DNA of 64,000 nt from assembly GCA_032717465.1 (NCBI GenBank), contig CM064657.1, positions 27,477,466-27,541,465 on the forward strand. The letters are read 5' to 3'. How positions within the stretch are numbered: the first letter of the stretch is position 1; every line of letters starts with the position of its first letter. The notes below the pieces were generated by a model. It did not search any database, was not told where the DNA came from, and saw nothing but the letters and a program-made list of their open reading frames with translations. Of this stretch, positions 14,400 to 25,632 are shown one piece after another. The DNA is from Coenobita brevimanus. Its lineage: Eukaryota; Arthropoda; Malacostraca; Decapoda; Coenobitidae. The translations under genes were made by a program, and so were the position numbers.

Positions 14400-14545
14400 C
14401 CATGGGGTGGTTGGGATTTATTGCTCACGTAATGCCACTCAGGGATGAGTGAGGCTGGTCACTCTTATCTTAAATGTCAGGACCAACTTGCCTAGCCCCG
14501 GGCTCCTACGCTTCTCATGGGGCAACATAGGATTGGATGATGGAT
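14400..14545. repeat. Dispersed repeat family D, copy 1
   Basis: The segment 14,451-14,540 aligns with 49,128-49,215: TCACTCTTATCTTA, then CCTAGCCCCGGGCTCCTACG, CTTCTCATGGGGCAA, GGATGATG. A short (GGAT)n follows. Origin unknown. Confidence 0.6.
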
Positions 14546-14949
14546 GGATGGATGATTACATCATCATCCGGACCTCCTTTCCCACCATAGGGCAGGGTGA
14601 GGAGTAGCAACGTCCAGACAGCCCAAATTTGCCGAGTTCAATGGGCCACGCTTCCATTCACTCACCATTCAAGCCCCCGGAATCCTGGCTCTATCTGACG
14701 ACGCCAAAAACATTCATCACGTTCTGTAGCTTCACATAAACGTATCCGATAGAGTTCTCAACCCCGTAAGTGAGGGACATTAGCAGTAGGGAGAGGGTAC
14801 GAGTGGGATCTCAAGCAGAATCACTCCTCCTCCTCCTCCTTCCTCTCCTGGACAAGAACAGGTCCGCATTTCCGGGCTGTCGCCTGGGTACAACTGCGTC
14901 CAAAATCTGTGCGGCTGCAAGTGTGTGGATATTTATGCGAGTGGCCGAC
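14546..14949. other. Intergenic, no gene seen
   Basis: Mixed sequence with a small TCC run near 14,826. No coding evidence. Confidence 0.45.
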
Positions 14950-15480
14950 AGCGGTATTGGCCCCGTCCACACTCTGGTGGGGAGGGAGAGGGAAGAGGGG
15001 GAGGGATGGGGCGATGTAGCACTGGGATGGGGAGGGTGCGGGATGGGGAGGCTGTGCTGGGAGGGAGAAGGGGTTGGATATGGAGGGGGCACACTGGGAG
15101 TGGTGTGTGGGATATGGAGAGGAAGGTTGTGTGATCTGGTGGGCGGGTATGAGAGGGGTGTGTGATATGAGGGCAGGGCATGTGAGAGCAAGAATGTGAT
15201 ATAGGAGAGGAAGTATATGATATGAGGGGTGGTGATGGAAGAAGGGGACTGTGATATGGAAGGAAGGGTATTTGAGAGGGGTATGTGTGTTATGGGGGAG
15301 CGTCTATGAGAGGGGAAAGTGATATGTTGGGCGGGTATACAAGTGGAAGAGTGTGATATGATGGGGAGGGGAGGGGAAAGGGAGAATATGAAACACTGGG
15401 GAAGTGGGGGGTCCATGCGATATGAAGAGTGAGGGCATGTGAGACTCGGGTTGGGGGGGTGGGGGTGCGTGTGGAATAAG
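14950..15480. repeat. G-rich degenerate minisatellite (GTGATATG type)
   Basis: Units of about 25-35 bp mixing GTGATATGAGGGG, TATGAGAGGGG and GGATGGGGAGG. Confidence 0.8.
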
Positions 15481-15719
15481 TGGGGAGTGTCACCAGGAAA
15501 CAGCCTCCAACACCACGCATCCGCAAGCCTACCTCTCAACCCCTGCATTACAACAGATACTCCCCCAAGTAAATTCGTCCAGTGGTGGCAAAAATAAAAT
15601 AACACATCTGTAACTATCCTTGTACTGAAGGCAGAGAGGAATGATAAATTCTTGAAACTGTATGGCTGGGAATAGTTTACAGCAGAAGAATGCGACACAC
15701 AATCCCTAACTGGGGAATG
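15481..15719. other. Intergenic, no gene seen
   Basis: Short mixed-composition gap between two G-rich arrays. Confidence 0.5.
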
Positions 15720-16850
15720 AACGATGGGGTGGGGAGGAGTGTTTGGGACTTGAATAAGTAATATGGGACAGGAGAAGATGTAATGGACTGGGAGAGGTTT
15801 GGGACTGGGGTTGGGTTATTGGACTGGGAAGGGAATGGGACTGAGATTGAGGTAATAGACTAGGGCAGGGATACCAGACTCGGGGAGGGAGGGATAAGGA
15901 GGCTGGGAGAGGGATCTTAGATTGGGGGAGGGAGGAGGCATGGGACTGGGAAGGGGTACTGAACTGGGGAGGGAGTGGTACTGGACTGGGGTAGGGAGGA
16001 GGTATGGGACTATTAAGGGGTACTGGACTGGGGGGAGGGATATGGAACTGGGGGTATGGGACTAAGGGAGGGGTCTAGGACTTGGGGAAGGGAGTATGGG
16101 ACTCAGGAAAGGAGGGAGTATTAGACTAGAGAAGGAGTATGGGACTGTTGGAGGGGTATGTGACTGGGAGAAGTGGGTAAGAGACTGGGAAAGGGCCATG
16201 GGACTGAGAGGAGGGGTATGGGACTGGGAGAAGGGGTATGGCACTTGGAGAGGGGGTATAGGACTGGGAGAGGGGGTATGGCACTTGGAGAGGGGGTATA
16301 GGACTGGGAGATGGGGTACTGCACTTGGAGAGGGGGTATGGGACTGGAAGAGGGGGTACGAGACTAGGAAAATGGAGAATGGGACTAGGGGAGGGGGTCC
16401 GGGAGAGGGGGAAGGAGGGGAAAGAGACTGGGGAAGCGGACATATATGAAACTAGGGGAAGGGAGTGCAAGAGGTTGGGGAATGTCAAAGTGACATGAGA
16501 CTGGAAAAGGAAGGGGGGCCATGAAAATGGGGAAGGGGCTTGGGGAATTAGGTTAGGCAAGGCAGAGAGGCAGAAGTCTTATGATTCGGAAACACGAGAT
16601 AGCGATAAGTGAAACATAATACAGGGATGGTGTGAGGATGAGACTGGGAAAGAGGGGCATGAGACTGGGGAAGGATGAGGGGATATGAAATTGGGATTGG
16701 GGACATAAGATTCAGCAGAGGGGATGAGACCTGGGAAGACGGGGAGGGGAAGAAAGGAAACTGGGCTAGGGGTGGCGAGACTGGGGAAAGAGATGGCATG
16801 AAACTGGGAAATAAGAACATGGGAGTGAGTAATGAGACCCAGTTTACTCA
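15720..16850. repeat. G-rich minisatellite, ~21-bp units
   Basis: Dozens of units based on GGGACTGGGAGAGGGGGTAT. The most regular part is 16,140-16,370, where a pair alternating GGGACT and GCACTT gives a higher-order period of about 42 bp. Dense GGG runs give G-quadruplex potential on this strand. Confidence 0.9.
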
Positions 16851-16859
16851 AGTACCAGA

Positions 16860-18880
16860 GATCCCTGGTAATGGATGGGTTTAATCTTCCTCCATCTGCA
16901 TTTACCCTCTCCCATGCCTCAGTCCAAACAGCATCCGTGACTCATTTCCTTCTGCCACTCCCATCCTTACTTTGTTTTCTTTTCTTTCAAACGCACATTA
17001 GCCCTCCTTTCCTCTGCCACTTTCTTCTGCGTGCCTCTGTCTCCTTACGGGCAGCTCCACCCAGCGTGCCTAATTCATTCCCACTTTCTATCTCTTTTCT
17101 TTCATTTAACCGTCCTTTATTCTCACACACTATTTCAACTTTTTAACAATCTATCTACCCACATTCTATTCATCCTCCTTTTCATCGTTTTCATCTAGCC
17201 ATTCATCATTTTCCTATTTTTAATCTTTTACTTTAATCATTTATCCATCTCTCCTCACAGTTTTATTATTTTTATTATCCATCCATGTTCTCAACTTTTT
17301 ATGTTTTTTTCTATATCCATCTTTTTGCTTATATTCTTCATCCATCACTTTCTCATACTCTCAGTTTTTTTTCTTTCATCATTTCCTACCCTAATTTATC
17401 CCTCCCTCCTTCCAACTTTCACTTTGTATGCATATCTTTACTTCCTCCGAGCAACGTACTCCATTTCATTTTCTTTACTTTCTCCCTGCGTGCATATATT
17501 ACCCTCTCACATGGATCTAGGTTCATTTTCTTTCCTTTCCATCTTTCATTTTCTTTTCTTTCCAGCCTTCATTTTTTCTCGTTTCTCTCTGCGGCTTTTC
17601 TTTTCTTCTCAGTCTTCACTCTGCATCGTACTGCACTGTACATATCGTGCAGTTCAACTTCATTCTTTCATCTAATCCTTTTTTTTTCACTCACATTGTT
17701 CAGTATTCGTTTCTCCAGCTTTCTCTCCTTTTAACTTCCCTTCCCACATCCATTCACCTCCCTTCCCTCTTATCACCTATCCACCCTTCCCACAGATTCT
17801 TCTCCTTTTTCATCTAACCATTCACCCTCCTCTCCACCTTTTCATCTATCTTTCCAACCCTCTTTCTATTCATCATCTATCGTCCCTTCTTTCACCTGTC
17901 CTTCTTTTTTATCATTTACCCACCCTTCCTTCTGATTCTTCCCTCTTTTCGTCTATCCAGTCAGTCTTTGCACCATCTTTCCATTAATTTTCCTTCCCTC
18001 AGTCCATCCATCATCTACCTCTTCATCATTCTCTGTGCCTTTTCTTCCCTAAAATCAGCCAGTCTCCCTTCCTTTCATTTACACACTAGCCTTGTACCAT
18101 CCTCCCCTTCTTACATATCATTTTACTTCTCTTCTTTCCTCCCATTCACATTATTCCCTACATCTAATCCATCTTTCCCTCCCTCTGTCCATCCACCGCC
18201 TACCTCTACGCTGCTCCATCACTCCCTCTGCCTTTTCCACCCCTGTAATCATTCGGTCACCCTCCTTTCATCTCTAAGCTGGTTTTTCCTCTTATCATTT
18301 CCTCAAATAATTTTACTTACATCCTCTCTTCCATTCATGTCGCTATCCCCCTCCCCCCTGTCATCTAGCAATTTCATCCCATTATATCCAACTATTCAAA
18401 CATTTACCATTCCATCCATCTCTAACCTCTCGTCTCAAGCATGCCTTAAACTCCCTTCGTCAATACGACCATCCTTCCTTTTTATCAAATAACTATCTAA
18501 CCATTTCCTCGTTTCTCTATCTTTCTCTCTTTCTTTTCAACCGTCTATCCGTCAGTCCATACCTCTAACCCTCCAACTTTCAGTCATCCTTCCTTTACTC
18601 CTCTCATCTATCCACTCACCCATCCCACTAAAGTTAAAAATTATTCATCAACCATCTGTCCATCCCTTCTTTCAAGTATCTATCCTTCAGTTCGTCCATC
18701 AGTATTTCCCTCCAATCTTTCATTCATCCTGTCAAAACTCCCTCCATTCACACATCCACTCTTCCCTTGAACAAGCAAATCATCTAGACCCCCAACCACA
18801 TACTCCTCCATCCATCCATCCTTTCAAACACCTAACCTTCACTACATCCATCCATGCATCTATCATTCACCCCAACTCCC
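16860..18880. repeat. Pyrimidine-rich low-complexity block
   Basis: About 2 kb of CTTTTC, CATCTATCC and CCTTCC words on the plus strand, a degenerate ATCC/TTTC simple sequence. Long Ser/Phe/Leu frames are compositional. Confidence 0.85.
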
Positions 18881-19011
18881 CCCCCACACACACACACACC
18901 GCCCACACCTCGTCAGCTGCCGTCTCAAATCAAGTGTGTAAATACGTGCAGCGAGCCCCGTCCCGCCTGCAGCCGCACATAATGCCGGAAGTATATCAGT
19001 TATACCAACAC
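18881..19011. other. Short GC-rich intergenic
   Basis: A short AC run and CpG-containing sequence. No feature assigned. Confidence 0.4.
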
Positions 19012-19058
19012 CAGGCGGCGGAGCGGTTTCGGTAGAGGGATAGCCTGGCACGGGGCAC
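19012..19058 (+). mobile_element. Possible SINE head fragment
   Basis: AGGCGGCGGAGCGGTTTCGG, then TAGAGGG, resembles the first 40 bases of the SINE at 10,989 (AGGCGGTGGCTGAATCGG, then TAGAGAG). No B box or body follows, so this may be a fragment or chance similarity. Confidence 0.35.
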
Positions 19059-19960
19059 ACCTACCACAACACGCACACTGAAACATGCCACACACGTCGA
19101 CATACCATGCAGACTTAAACACCCCCTATAGTACCTACCATAGGCCATGAATCAGACGGCGTATACCAGGTACACCGACACGCTGGCTACGAGGTCTTCA
19201 ACACATACCAGACACAGTAGCACATACCACCATACGGATCAACACATAACAGTGCCAGGCACATCAACTTCACACCGATCAACTGCATGGTGGTAAGAAC
19301 CCAACAGCCCAGTGGTAAGACAGTTTACAAGAAAGACATGTCAGTAGCAAAACCAAATAGCCGACATGATGAACACACCAATTCAAGAGTACAAGACAGA
19401 TTAGAAGACAGACTATCCAGAAGTAATACGGACAAAGAAAAGCAGTTCAAACAAAATGACAGGCTGAGATTTTAAATTAATAAATACAATAATTACCTTG
19501 TCGAAACGAAGAATTATTTTTATAGGGACAAAAATGGAGATTTTTCCCTCATTTTTTCTCCTCCATAGCATATTTAGTTACAACAGGGACATCATCACTT
19601 ATCGCTTCGTGAGACGATTACGTGACATCGGCTTCAAAACAATCTATAATAACAGGATATCATATTCATCACTTCTGAAAGGAAGGATGAGGCGGGCGGG
19701 AGGGAGGAGGAGAGGGAGAGGGGCAATGGTGGTGATATCAGTAGAGCTATCGTATCACAGGAAGTTTGAGCGAGGAAGGACACTTGCAAGGGCGAAGTTT
19801 TGAGTAAAAGTGGTGTGTGAGTGTGGGGAGCTGAGGGTGAGCCTTGTGAGCACAGAGGAAAAACTGGGGCAAGGGGAAGTGTTCAGCAAGGATCAATTTT
19901 TTACGTTAAACAAGTGGTCAAAGCGGTACTCTTAGAATCCTACGCGTATGACTCACTCTC
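19059..19960. other. Intergenic; loose ACACATACCA repeats
   Basis: At 19,060-19,260 there are irregular ACATACCA/ACACC repeats. The rest is AT-rich with a G-rich patch at 19,690-19,720. No ATG-initiated gene is recognised. Confidence 0.45.
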
Positions 19961-20135
19961 AGGTTGGTAAAATCCTCTGACGTTTACTAGAGTAAAATGC
20001 TAGAGCTGCCCAACCATTACAGTGTTCATGGTGACAATATTTACTATACAGTCCATGGTTCCTGCTCTCACTCTTAGCGGAATAAAACCACCTGGCGTTA
20101 GCTAGAAGAAAATACTAGAAAAGACGCAAACAATA
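19961..20135 (+). mobile_element. Palindromic TTAA family, two diverged right arms
   Basis: TAAAATCCTCTGACGTTTAC at about 19,968 and GCGGAATAAAACCACCTGGC at about 20,079 are both right-arm cores in direct orientation. The second continues with AAAAGACGC. Confidence 0.45.
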
Positions 20136-20325
20136 GAGGACTATCACCATCAGGAATACTTCTGTTTTAATATTCACTTCAACATTTACTGACAAGTGCT
20201 TGGCTGACGGATGAGTGAATATATTGGCCCAACCACGCAATCGTTCTGCTACAGAACATAGATTATAAGCCCTCCCAAGGGTGGAATCACATCAGCTAGG
20301 AGCCGATGCATACACTGTATTTAGC

Positions 20326-20769
20326 GCGGCTCGGATTATGACCTTGACCTACTTTCACCAATTTCGAACTCGTAAGAGATTTTCATCCCTACTACACACC
20401 TATAAAATTTTGTGATGATATCTTGAGCGGTTGCAAAGTTATCATGGTAACAGACACACAGACCACCTACCGTACTTTCACCACTTTCAAACTCGTAGAG
20501 TTTCATACCTAATACACATTTTTTGTAAAATTGTGTGATGATATTTTGGGCGGTTGCGAAGTTATTGTGGTACCGGTAACTGACACACAGACCACCTACT
20601 TTCACCAATTTCGAACTCGTGATCGATTTTTTTCCCCTACTACAAACCTGTAAAATTTTGTGATGATATCTTCAGCGGCTGCGAAGTTATCGTACCATCA
20701 GACGCACAGACAGACGGAAGGACGGAAAGACAACTCAAAAACAATACCAGCTTCGCTATCGCGGCTGGT
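20326..20769 (+). mobile_element. Pearl/Helentron-like (HINE) element with 3 core repeats
   Basis: Three core units of about 123 bp begin ACTTTCACCANTTTCGAACT at 20,351, 20,474 and 20,598. Each contains AAAATTTTGTGATGATATCT or a variant and GCGAAGTTAT. Then comes an ACAGACGGA tetranucleotide-like stretch (20,701-20,732), and finally a terminal hairpin with CCAGC/GCTGG arms (20,747-20,768) ending CTGG|T. Core repeats, an ACGG-type microsatellite and a 3' hairpin, in that order, are the known layout of bivalve pearl elements and Helentron-associated elements. The 5' end is uncertain. Confidence 0.65.
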
Positions 20770-21009
20770 AATCAAGAAAGTTTATGAATATAATATCAGG
20801 TGAAACTACAGGGAAGTGAATGACAGTTAAGGAGGTCATGAGTCAGCCCCCTTCCTGTGATGACGCCCTGTGCTTTCATGCTCGCCACCACCCATATCTC
20901 CCTTGAAAGTGGGTGACATCGATAATATATATATTATATTCTCGCCGCTACCAGACGACTGTATTATAGGAAGGGCCTATCTCACTAAGAGAGTTACTTA
21001 TGGGTGTAA
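20770..21009. other. Intergenic, no gene seen
   Basis: Mixed sequence with a short ATAT palindrome near 20,925. Nothing recognised. Confidence 0.5.
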
Positions 21010-21110
21010 TTAACCCCTCCAGTTCTAAAAGTCTACAGAAAGCTGAATAAAACTGTCAGTAGACAGCAAGAATAAAACAAAAAAAGACAACCAAGGGCTG
21101 AATGAGTTAA
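21010..21110 (+). mobile_element. Palindromic TTAA family, 101-bp half element
   Basis: TTAACCCCTCCAGTTCT lies at the left end. The core GCTGAATAAAACTGTC, then GCAAGAATAAAAC and AAAAAGAC follow, and the element ends GGGCTGAATGAGTTAA. Both ends carry TTAA, so this single-arm unit may be an independent mobile form. Confidence 0.65.
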
Positions 21111-21913
21111 GTATACTGTATTAGCGATCCAAGGAACAGTGGAAGCTAAAAATCATCACTAACAGTTTCTTCAGTTAATATGATTATTAAATTAATGTCA
21201 GTTTCATATTCCTGTTATCAGGCACTTCATTCAGCTTAGATGAAACCTCTCTGAATGAAGGGATATAACTTTTTTTTTTTTTCATGAAAAAGAAACACTC
21301 AAAGGTCACACGCCTGAGAAAAACAAAACCAAGTCACATATACCCGAAGACTTAAATCCAATAAGATGAAAAGTTAAAATAAGTGAAAGGAAAGTCGCTC
21401 TTTTATGCCTATCACTGGGTAGGCCTAAGGGATGGTACCAGGAAACTGAATCTAGGAAATGAAATTAGTGGGCATTGTGATGTCTGAGTAAGAGAAAATC
21501 AAATGATGTGGGAATGTGAGTGTGGAGAAAGGATGCTTATCTCTGTCTACAACAGGACAGGCTAAAGGGATTGACAGCGAGTAAAGAATCTGCACCTACC
21601 AAACGGATTTCGTGAGCGGTGTGAAATGAACGAAAGATCTAAAGGGGTGTCTTCATATCGCAGGACACAGAATTGTTCAAATGGAAGAAATTGACCAACA
21701 CTTGAAAATGTTGTTTATTGAGAAGCTGCAACAGATTCAGATCGAGATGGACCTCTTCACATTTGAGAAGAGAAAGAACATAGGCATTTGCATGAGGGTG
21801 AATAGGCGAGAGAGGGAAGAGAAGGCAGGAAGCGGTGGCACAGTAAGCCAGAAAAAGCGAGTCGTGAGTAAGTGAAGGAGCAGGGAAGGAGGGCGAGGAG
21901 GGAGGGCAAAGCT
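21111..21913. other. Intergenic, no gene seen
   Basis: AT-rich DNA. At 21,680-21,875 short open frames occur on both strands without recognisable domains. Confidence 0.45.
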
Positions 21914-22180
21914 GAGTCACGAGGTCATCCCCAACAACTAGCCCTTGTTAAGTTAGGTTAAGCTAGGATAGGTTAGGTTAGGTTAGCGGGGAGTGAGCGA
22001 GGGGCAGAGAGGGGAAACGGTCAGAGATGAGTCACGGGAATAAACCACGTGGGCATCCCCATCAACTAGCCCTTGTTAGGTTAGGTTGGGTTAGGTTAGC
22101 TGAGACTGGGCGGAGGGGCAGGGGTGAATCACGGGAGGAAGCCACGTGGTCATTCACACACAACCAGGGCCTTGTTAGAA
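21914..22180. repeat. ~100-115-bp tandem repeat carrying TTAGG tracts
   Basis: Three units begin GAGTCAC or GAATCAC at 21,914, 22,029 and 22,126. They share CCCCA(T/A)CAACTAGCCCTTGTTA and then run into degenerate TTAGG pentamers (21,947-21,986 and 22,075-22,099). TTAGG is the standard arthropod telomere repeat. Confidence 0.75.
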
Positions 22181-22231
22181 CTGCACTCCGGGTGGAAGGG
22201 GAAACTTGGAGATGTTTGTAGAAGTGTCTGT

Positions 22232-22233
<2 letters not shown>

Positions 22234-22311
<78 letters not shown>

Positions 22312-22333
22312 AAATCATTTAAAAACCATTTTC

Positions 22334-22381
<48 letters not shown>
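22234..22381. repeat. (GT)38 and (AC)23 inverted microsatellite pair
   Basis: GT array 22,234-22,310 and AC array 22,335-22,381, separated by only 24 bases. The two are complementary and could form a long hairpin. Confidence 0.97.
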
Positions 22382-22383
<2 letters not shown>

Positions 22384-22700
22384 GCCAATATCCCAATCAC
22401 CTTCCAGATAAGACTGAGCTACCTAGACGAAACAGTTATTGAAAATGAACCCAAAAGGCAGGCATGTAAATGAAAACACGAAAAACAATGAAGATACCAG
22501 CAAAATGACATCACATCTCTTTGCAACTTCGTCCTCTACACTGCAATAACGCTAAGCCGGGCAGGAGTTGTTGATAACGTCACAATAACGCTACCTCCTG
22601 GCCGTGTAATAACGCTGAGTACAATGAAGGTGTTGGCAGTGGTGGGGAGAAGTGAAAAAAATTAATGACCTACGAGAGAGCAACAGTTCGCGGCCGACAC
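22382..22700. other. Intergenic; AATAACGCT repeats
   Basis: AATAACGCT occurs three times between 22,543 and 22,615 in a loose repeat of about 35 bp. No gene. Confidence 0.5.
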
Positions 22701-23804
22701 CGAACTAATCCACCTCCCCTCTCTCTCCCTCTCTCCTTTCCTCTCTCCTCCCCTCATTCTTCTTCCCTTTGACCTTTCTCCCTTTGTCTCCCTCTCCTCT
22801 TCCCTTCTCCCCTCTCTAGGTTTCCTCCCTTCATCTCCCCATTCTCACTCACTTACTTGGTTGCCCTCATTCCCTCATGCCCTCTTTCTCTCCTATTTCC
22901 TCTCCTCCTCCCCTCTCTCTCTGTCTTTCCTTTCCTCCACTTCCCTTCCGGTCCTCTCCCTCCTCAGTTCTTTCCTCCCTCTCTTTTTATCCTTCCCCCT
23001 TCCCCCTTTCAATTTCCTTTCCTCCTTTCTCCCCTCTTTTCAGTAGCCTACCACTCTCAACCCACTTCACTTTCTCTCCTTCCACCTCTCTCTTCTTTCT
23101 TTCTCTCCACTGTTTTCACTCCCTCTTCCCCTCTGTCTTCCCTCCCACCCTCTATGTCAGTCTCTTCTCCTCAACTTCTCTCTTCCCTCTATGCATCCTT
23201 CCCTCTTCCTTCGGTGCTCCACCTCTTTTTCTCCTCACCTTCCCTCCCCTTCTCTCATTTCTGACCTTATTCCCTCCTCCCGTCGCTTTTTCTGGTCTCC
23301 TTCCCTTGTTCACTCCTGTTCTCCTTCCATCCTCTCCTGTATCTTTTCCCCCCTCTCACTTTTTTCCCCTCCCACCCTCCACCCCTCTTATTTTATTCAG
23401 TCGTCCCTCCTCTCCAGTCTCTATTTCTTCCGTCCTCTCCCCTCTTTATCTCCCTCCCGCCCGATTGTTTCCGTTTCTCCAACTTCCTCTATTCTTTCCT
23501 CCCTCCGTCCCCCACTCCTTGCGTCTTTACCCCTTCCTCCCAATTCCCTTCTTTGTTTCTTCCTCTCACTTCTTCCATTCATCTTTACTCCCATTAATTA
23601 TTTTCCCTCACGCTGTCCTCCTCTTTTTTCTTTCCTCCTTCCTCCCCGTCTACTTCTCTTCCTGTCTTCTTTTTTTCCCCCAACCTTCTCCCCCTCCCTT
23701 CCATCCCACCCCTTCTCCCTTCCCTTCCATCCCTCCCTCCGGTCACTACCCTTTTGTTCACCCCATGGTTCACCCCCTACCCCAACTCACCCGTCTCTCC
23801 ATGC

Positions 23805-23845
<41 letters not shown>
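22701..23845. repeat. Pyrimidine-rich block ending in (CT)20
   Basis: About 1.1 kb of CTCCCTC, CTTCC and TTTCTC words, closing with a CT array at about 23,806-23,845. Its frames of more than 200 codons are Ser/Pro/Leu/Phe only. Confidence 0.88.
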
Positions 23846-23847
<2 letters not shown>

Positions 23848-23892
23848 AATCTCCGACAAAGAACGTGGTAAACTGTATCCCCTTCTGTCCCC

Positions 23893-23975
23893 TTTAACCA
23901 GCTGAATAATTTTAGCTGATAAATCGCTGTACCGTTTCAGCGCGGTGACATCCTTAAACATTTTATTCTTGTTAC
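23893..23975. mobile_element. Palindromic TTAA family fragment
   Basis: CCTTTAACCAGCTGAATAAT is followed by TTTTATTCTTGTTACC at about 23,960. Both are family words, in opposite orientation, with the middle lost. Confidence 0.4.
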
Positions 23976-24006
23976 CAAGTGTCAATTATATTATCGTTTT
24001 GGCCGC

Positions 24007-24123
<117 letters not shown>

Positions 24124-24125
24124 CA

Positions 24126-24300
24126 TTATATCTCATGAACGGCTCGAGCTATCAATATGAAACTTTCAGGGTACTGAGACATGGCCAAAATCTTGGACGA
24201 ATTCTGAAATGGGAACTCTGGGTCAAGGTCACCAAAATGGCTACCAGAGGTCTCGCAGGCGATTAGCATTCGGCTCTTGAATGCTTTTCTTTCATTAACG
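24126..24300 (+). repeat. Dispersed repeat family C, copy 2
   Basis: ATATCTCATGAACGGCTCGA, then GAAACTTTCAGGGTA, AATCTTGGACGAATTC, GGGTCAAGGTCACC, GGCGATTAGCATTCGGCT and GCTTTTCTTTCATTA. Same order as 13,246-13,545 without the internal duplication. Confidence 0.85.
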
Positions 24301-24625
24301 GAAGGGGTTACAAACACTTTCCATGGACCCAATATCTATACAATTACGTCCTTTTCATTTTGCTGCACCGAAACGATTATATCAACCAAACTGAGATCTC
24401 TTGTAGTGTAGAAGTTTACGAAGGGGACATAAGAAAATAAGAAAAATAGGTAAATATGTTGGTTTATATGATATCTTCTGCTCAGTCTTTTTTCAACAAC
24501 TGGAAGCTTTAATACGCTAGTAGCTGCAGCCTTCAAAAAGCTAAAGGTATAAGCTCTAGAGGTCTGGCTATCACTGGAAATAATGGGCGCGCAGACAAGA
24601 GTTATACTCTATACAGTACAGTACG

Positions 24626-24630
<5 letters not shown>
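24301..24630. other. Intergenic, no gene seen
   Basis: AT-rich sequence. Nothing recognised. Confidence 0.5.

Positions 24631-24683
<53 letters not shown>
24631..24683. repeat. (AG)26 microsatellite
   Basis: Perfect AG array. Confidence 0.97.
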
Positions 24684-24686
<3 letters not shown>

Positions 24687-25434
24687 CAGAGCCAAACACA
24701 TGAGTACGACACAATACATCTAGTCAGTCCGATGCCAGTGCATAACATCAGCATCGTACAATATACCCAAGTGTTTGATTAAAGTAAGACAGTATTCTCG
24801 TTGGCACTGGATATTTTGTAACACCTTTTCCTGTGTGATTATTGTGCAATACTAATCCTCAATAATTACCTCCTGTGTGTTACTGATTCAAAGTACTATT
24901 ATAGTTGTCAATAATAAAGATGTCGGTATAGCCTCAACAATATAATAAAATAAAAGTGCTATAGAAGAGGCGCTATCAAGTCTCCTATCGCAATAATAAT
25001 ACGACTAAATAACATGAACTTGGTGTGGGGGGATGGGGGGAAAGAATTAAACGGTAGAGCTACGGTCACGCTGCTGCCAAGAAATTTCAATAAACACGCA
25101 CAATATAACACTAACTACAAAACTGAGACCATAAACGGGAAAAAAATACAAATCAGCGGAGCACGTGCGGCTATTGTTTGATCACAATAACTCGCGCTAC
25201 GTTAGGGCAGGTAAATAAATGGATTAAAGTGGGCTATAGCTGGTGTGTTTTTACAATAACTTACCCGAAAAATGGAGAAAGAGAAGAAAACCGAGAATAT
25301 AGCAAAGACGTTAAATGGGAGTAGCCTATGTGAGTGGTGACGGTAGGTAAGAGGGGTCGTTGCTGAACAGGGATAGAATGTCCGAAGTCCTTTCGCCGAG
25401 GCCAGCCTTCACAAGAGGCGCCAAGTAACAAAGG
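24684..25434. other. Intergenic, no gene seen
   Basis: AT-rich sequence with a loose duplication (CCTGTGTG-TTA) near 24,830 and 24,871. No gene. Confidence 0.45.
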
Positions 25435-25632
25435 CAGACAGAGAGGCAAAAATATAAAGATAGACAAGACAAACAGGCTGAGAGACAGACAAATAAAGAT
25501 GGGTAGACAAACAGACTGAGACAGATATAGGCTATAAAGATAAGCAAGACAGACTAAGAGACAGATATATAGAGATGGAATAAACAGACTGAGAGACAGA
25601 TATATTAAGATGGGTTTGATAGACATAGATAG
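25435..25632. repeat. ~45-bp degenerate minisatellite
   Basis: Four or five units based on ACAGACTGAGAGACAGATAT and AAAGATGGGTAGACA. Confidence 0.75.

Noticed and set aside
19498..19803. Plus-strand frame of 101 codons with charged residues
   Set aside because: It begins at TTG, not ATG, has no recognised domain, and crosses a G-rich low-complexity patch.
21947..22099. Chromosome end
   Set aside because: TTAGG tracts are short, degenerate and flanked on both sides by ordinary sequence, so they are interstitial.
22877..23905. Plus-strand frame of 342 codons
   Set aside because: It is Ser/Pro/Leu/Phe-only translation of a C/T-rich block, running through a CT microsatellite.
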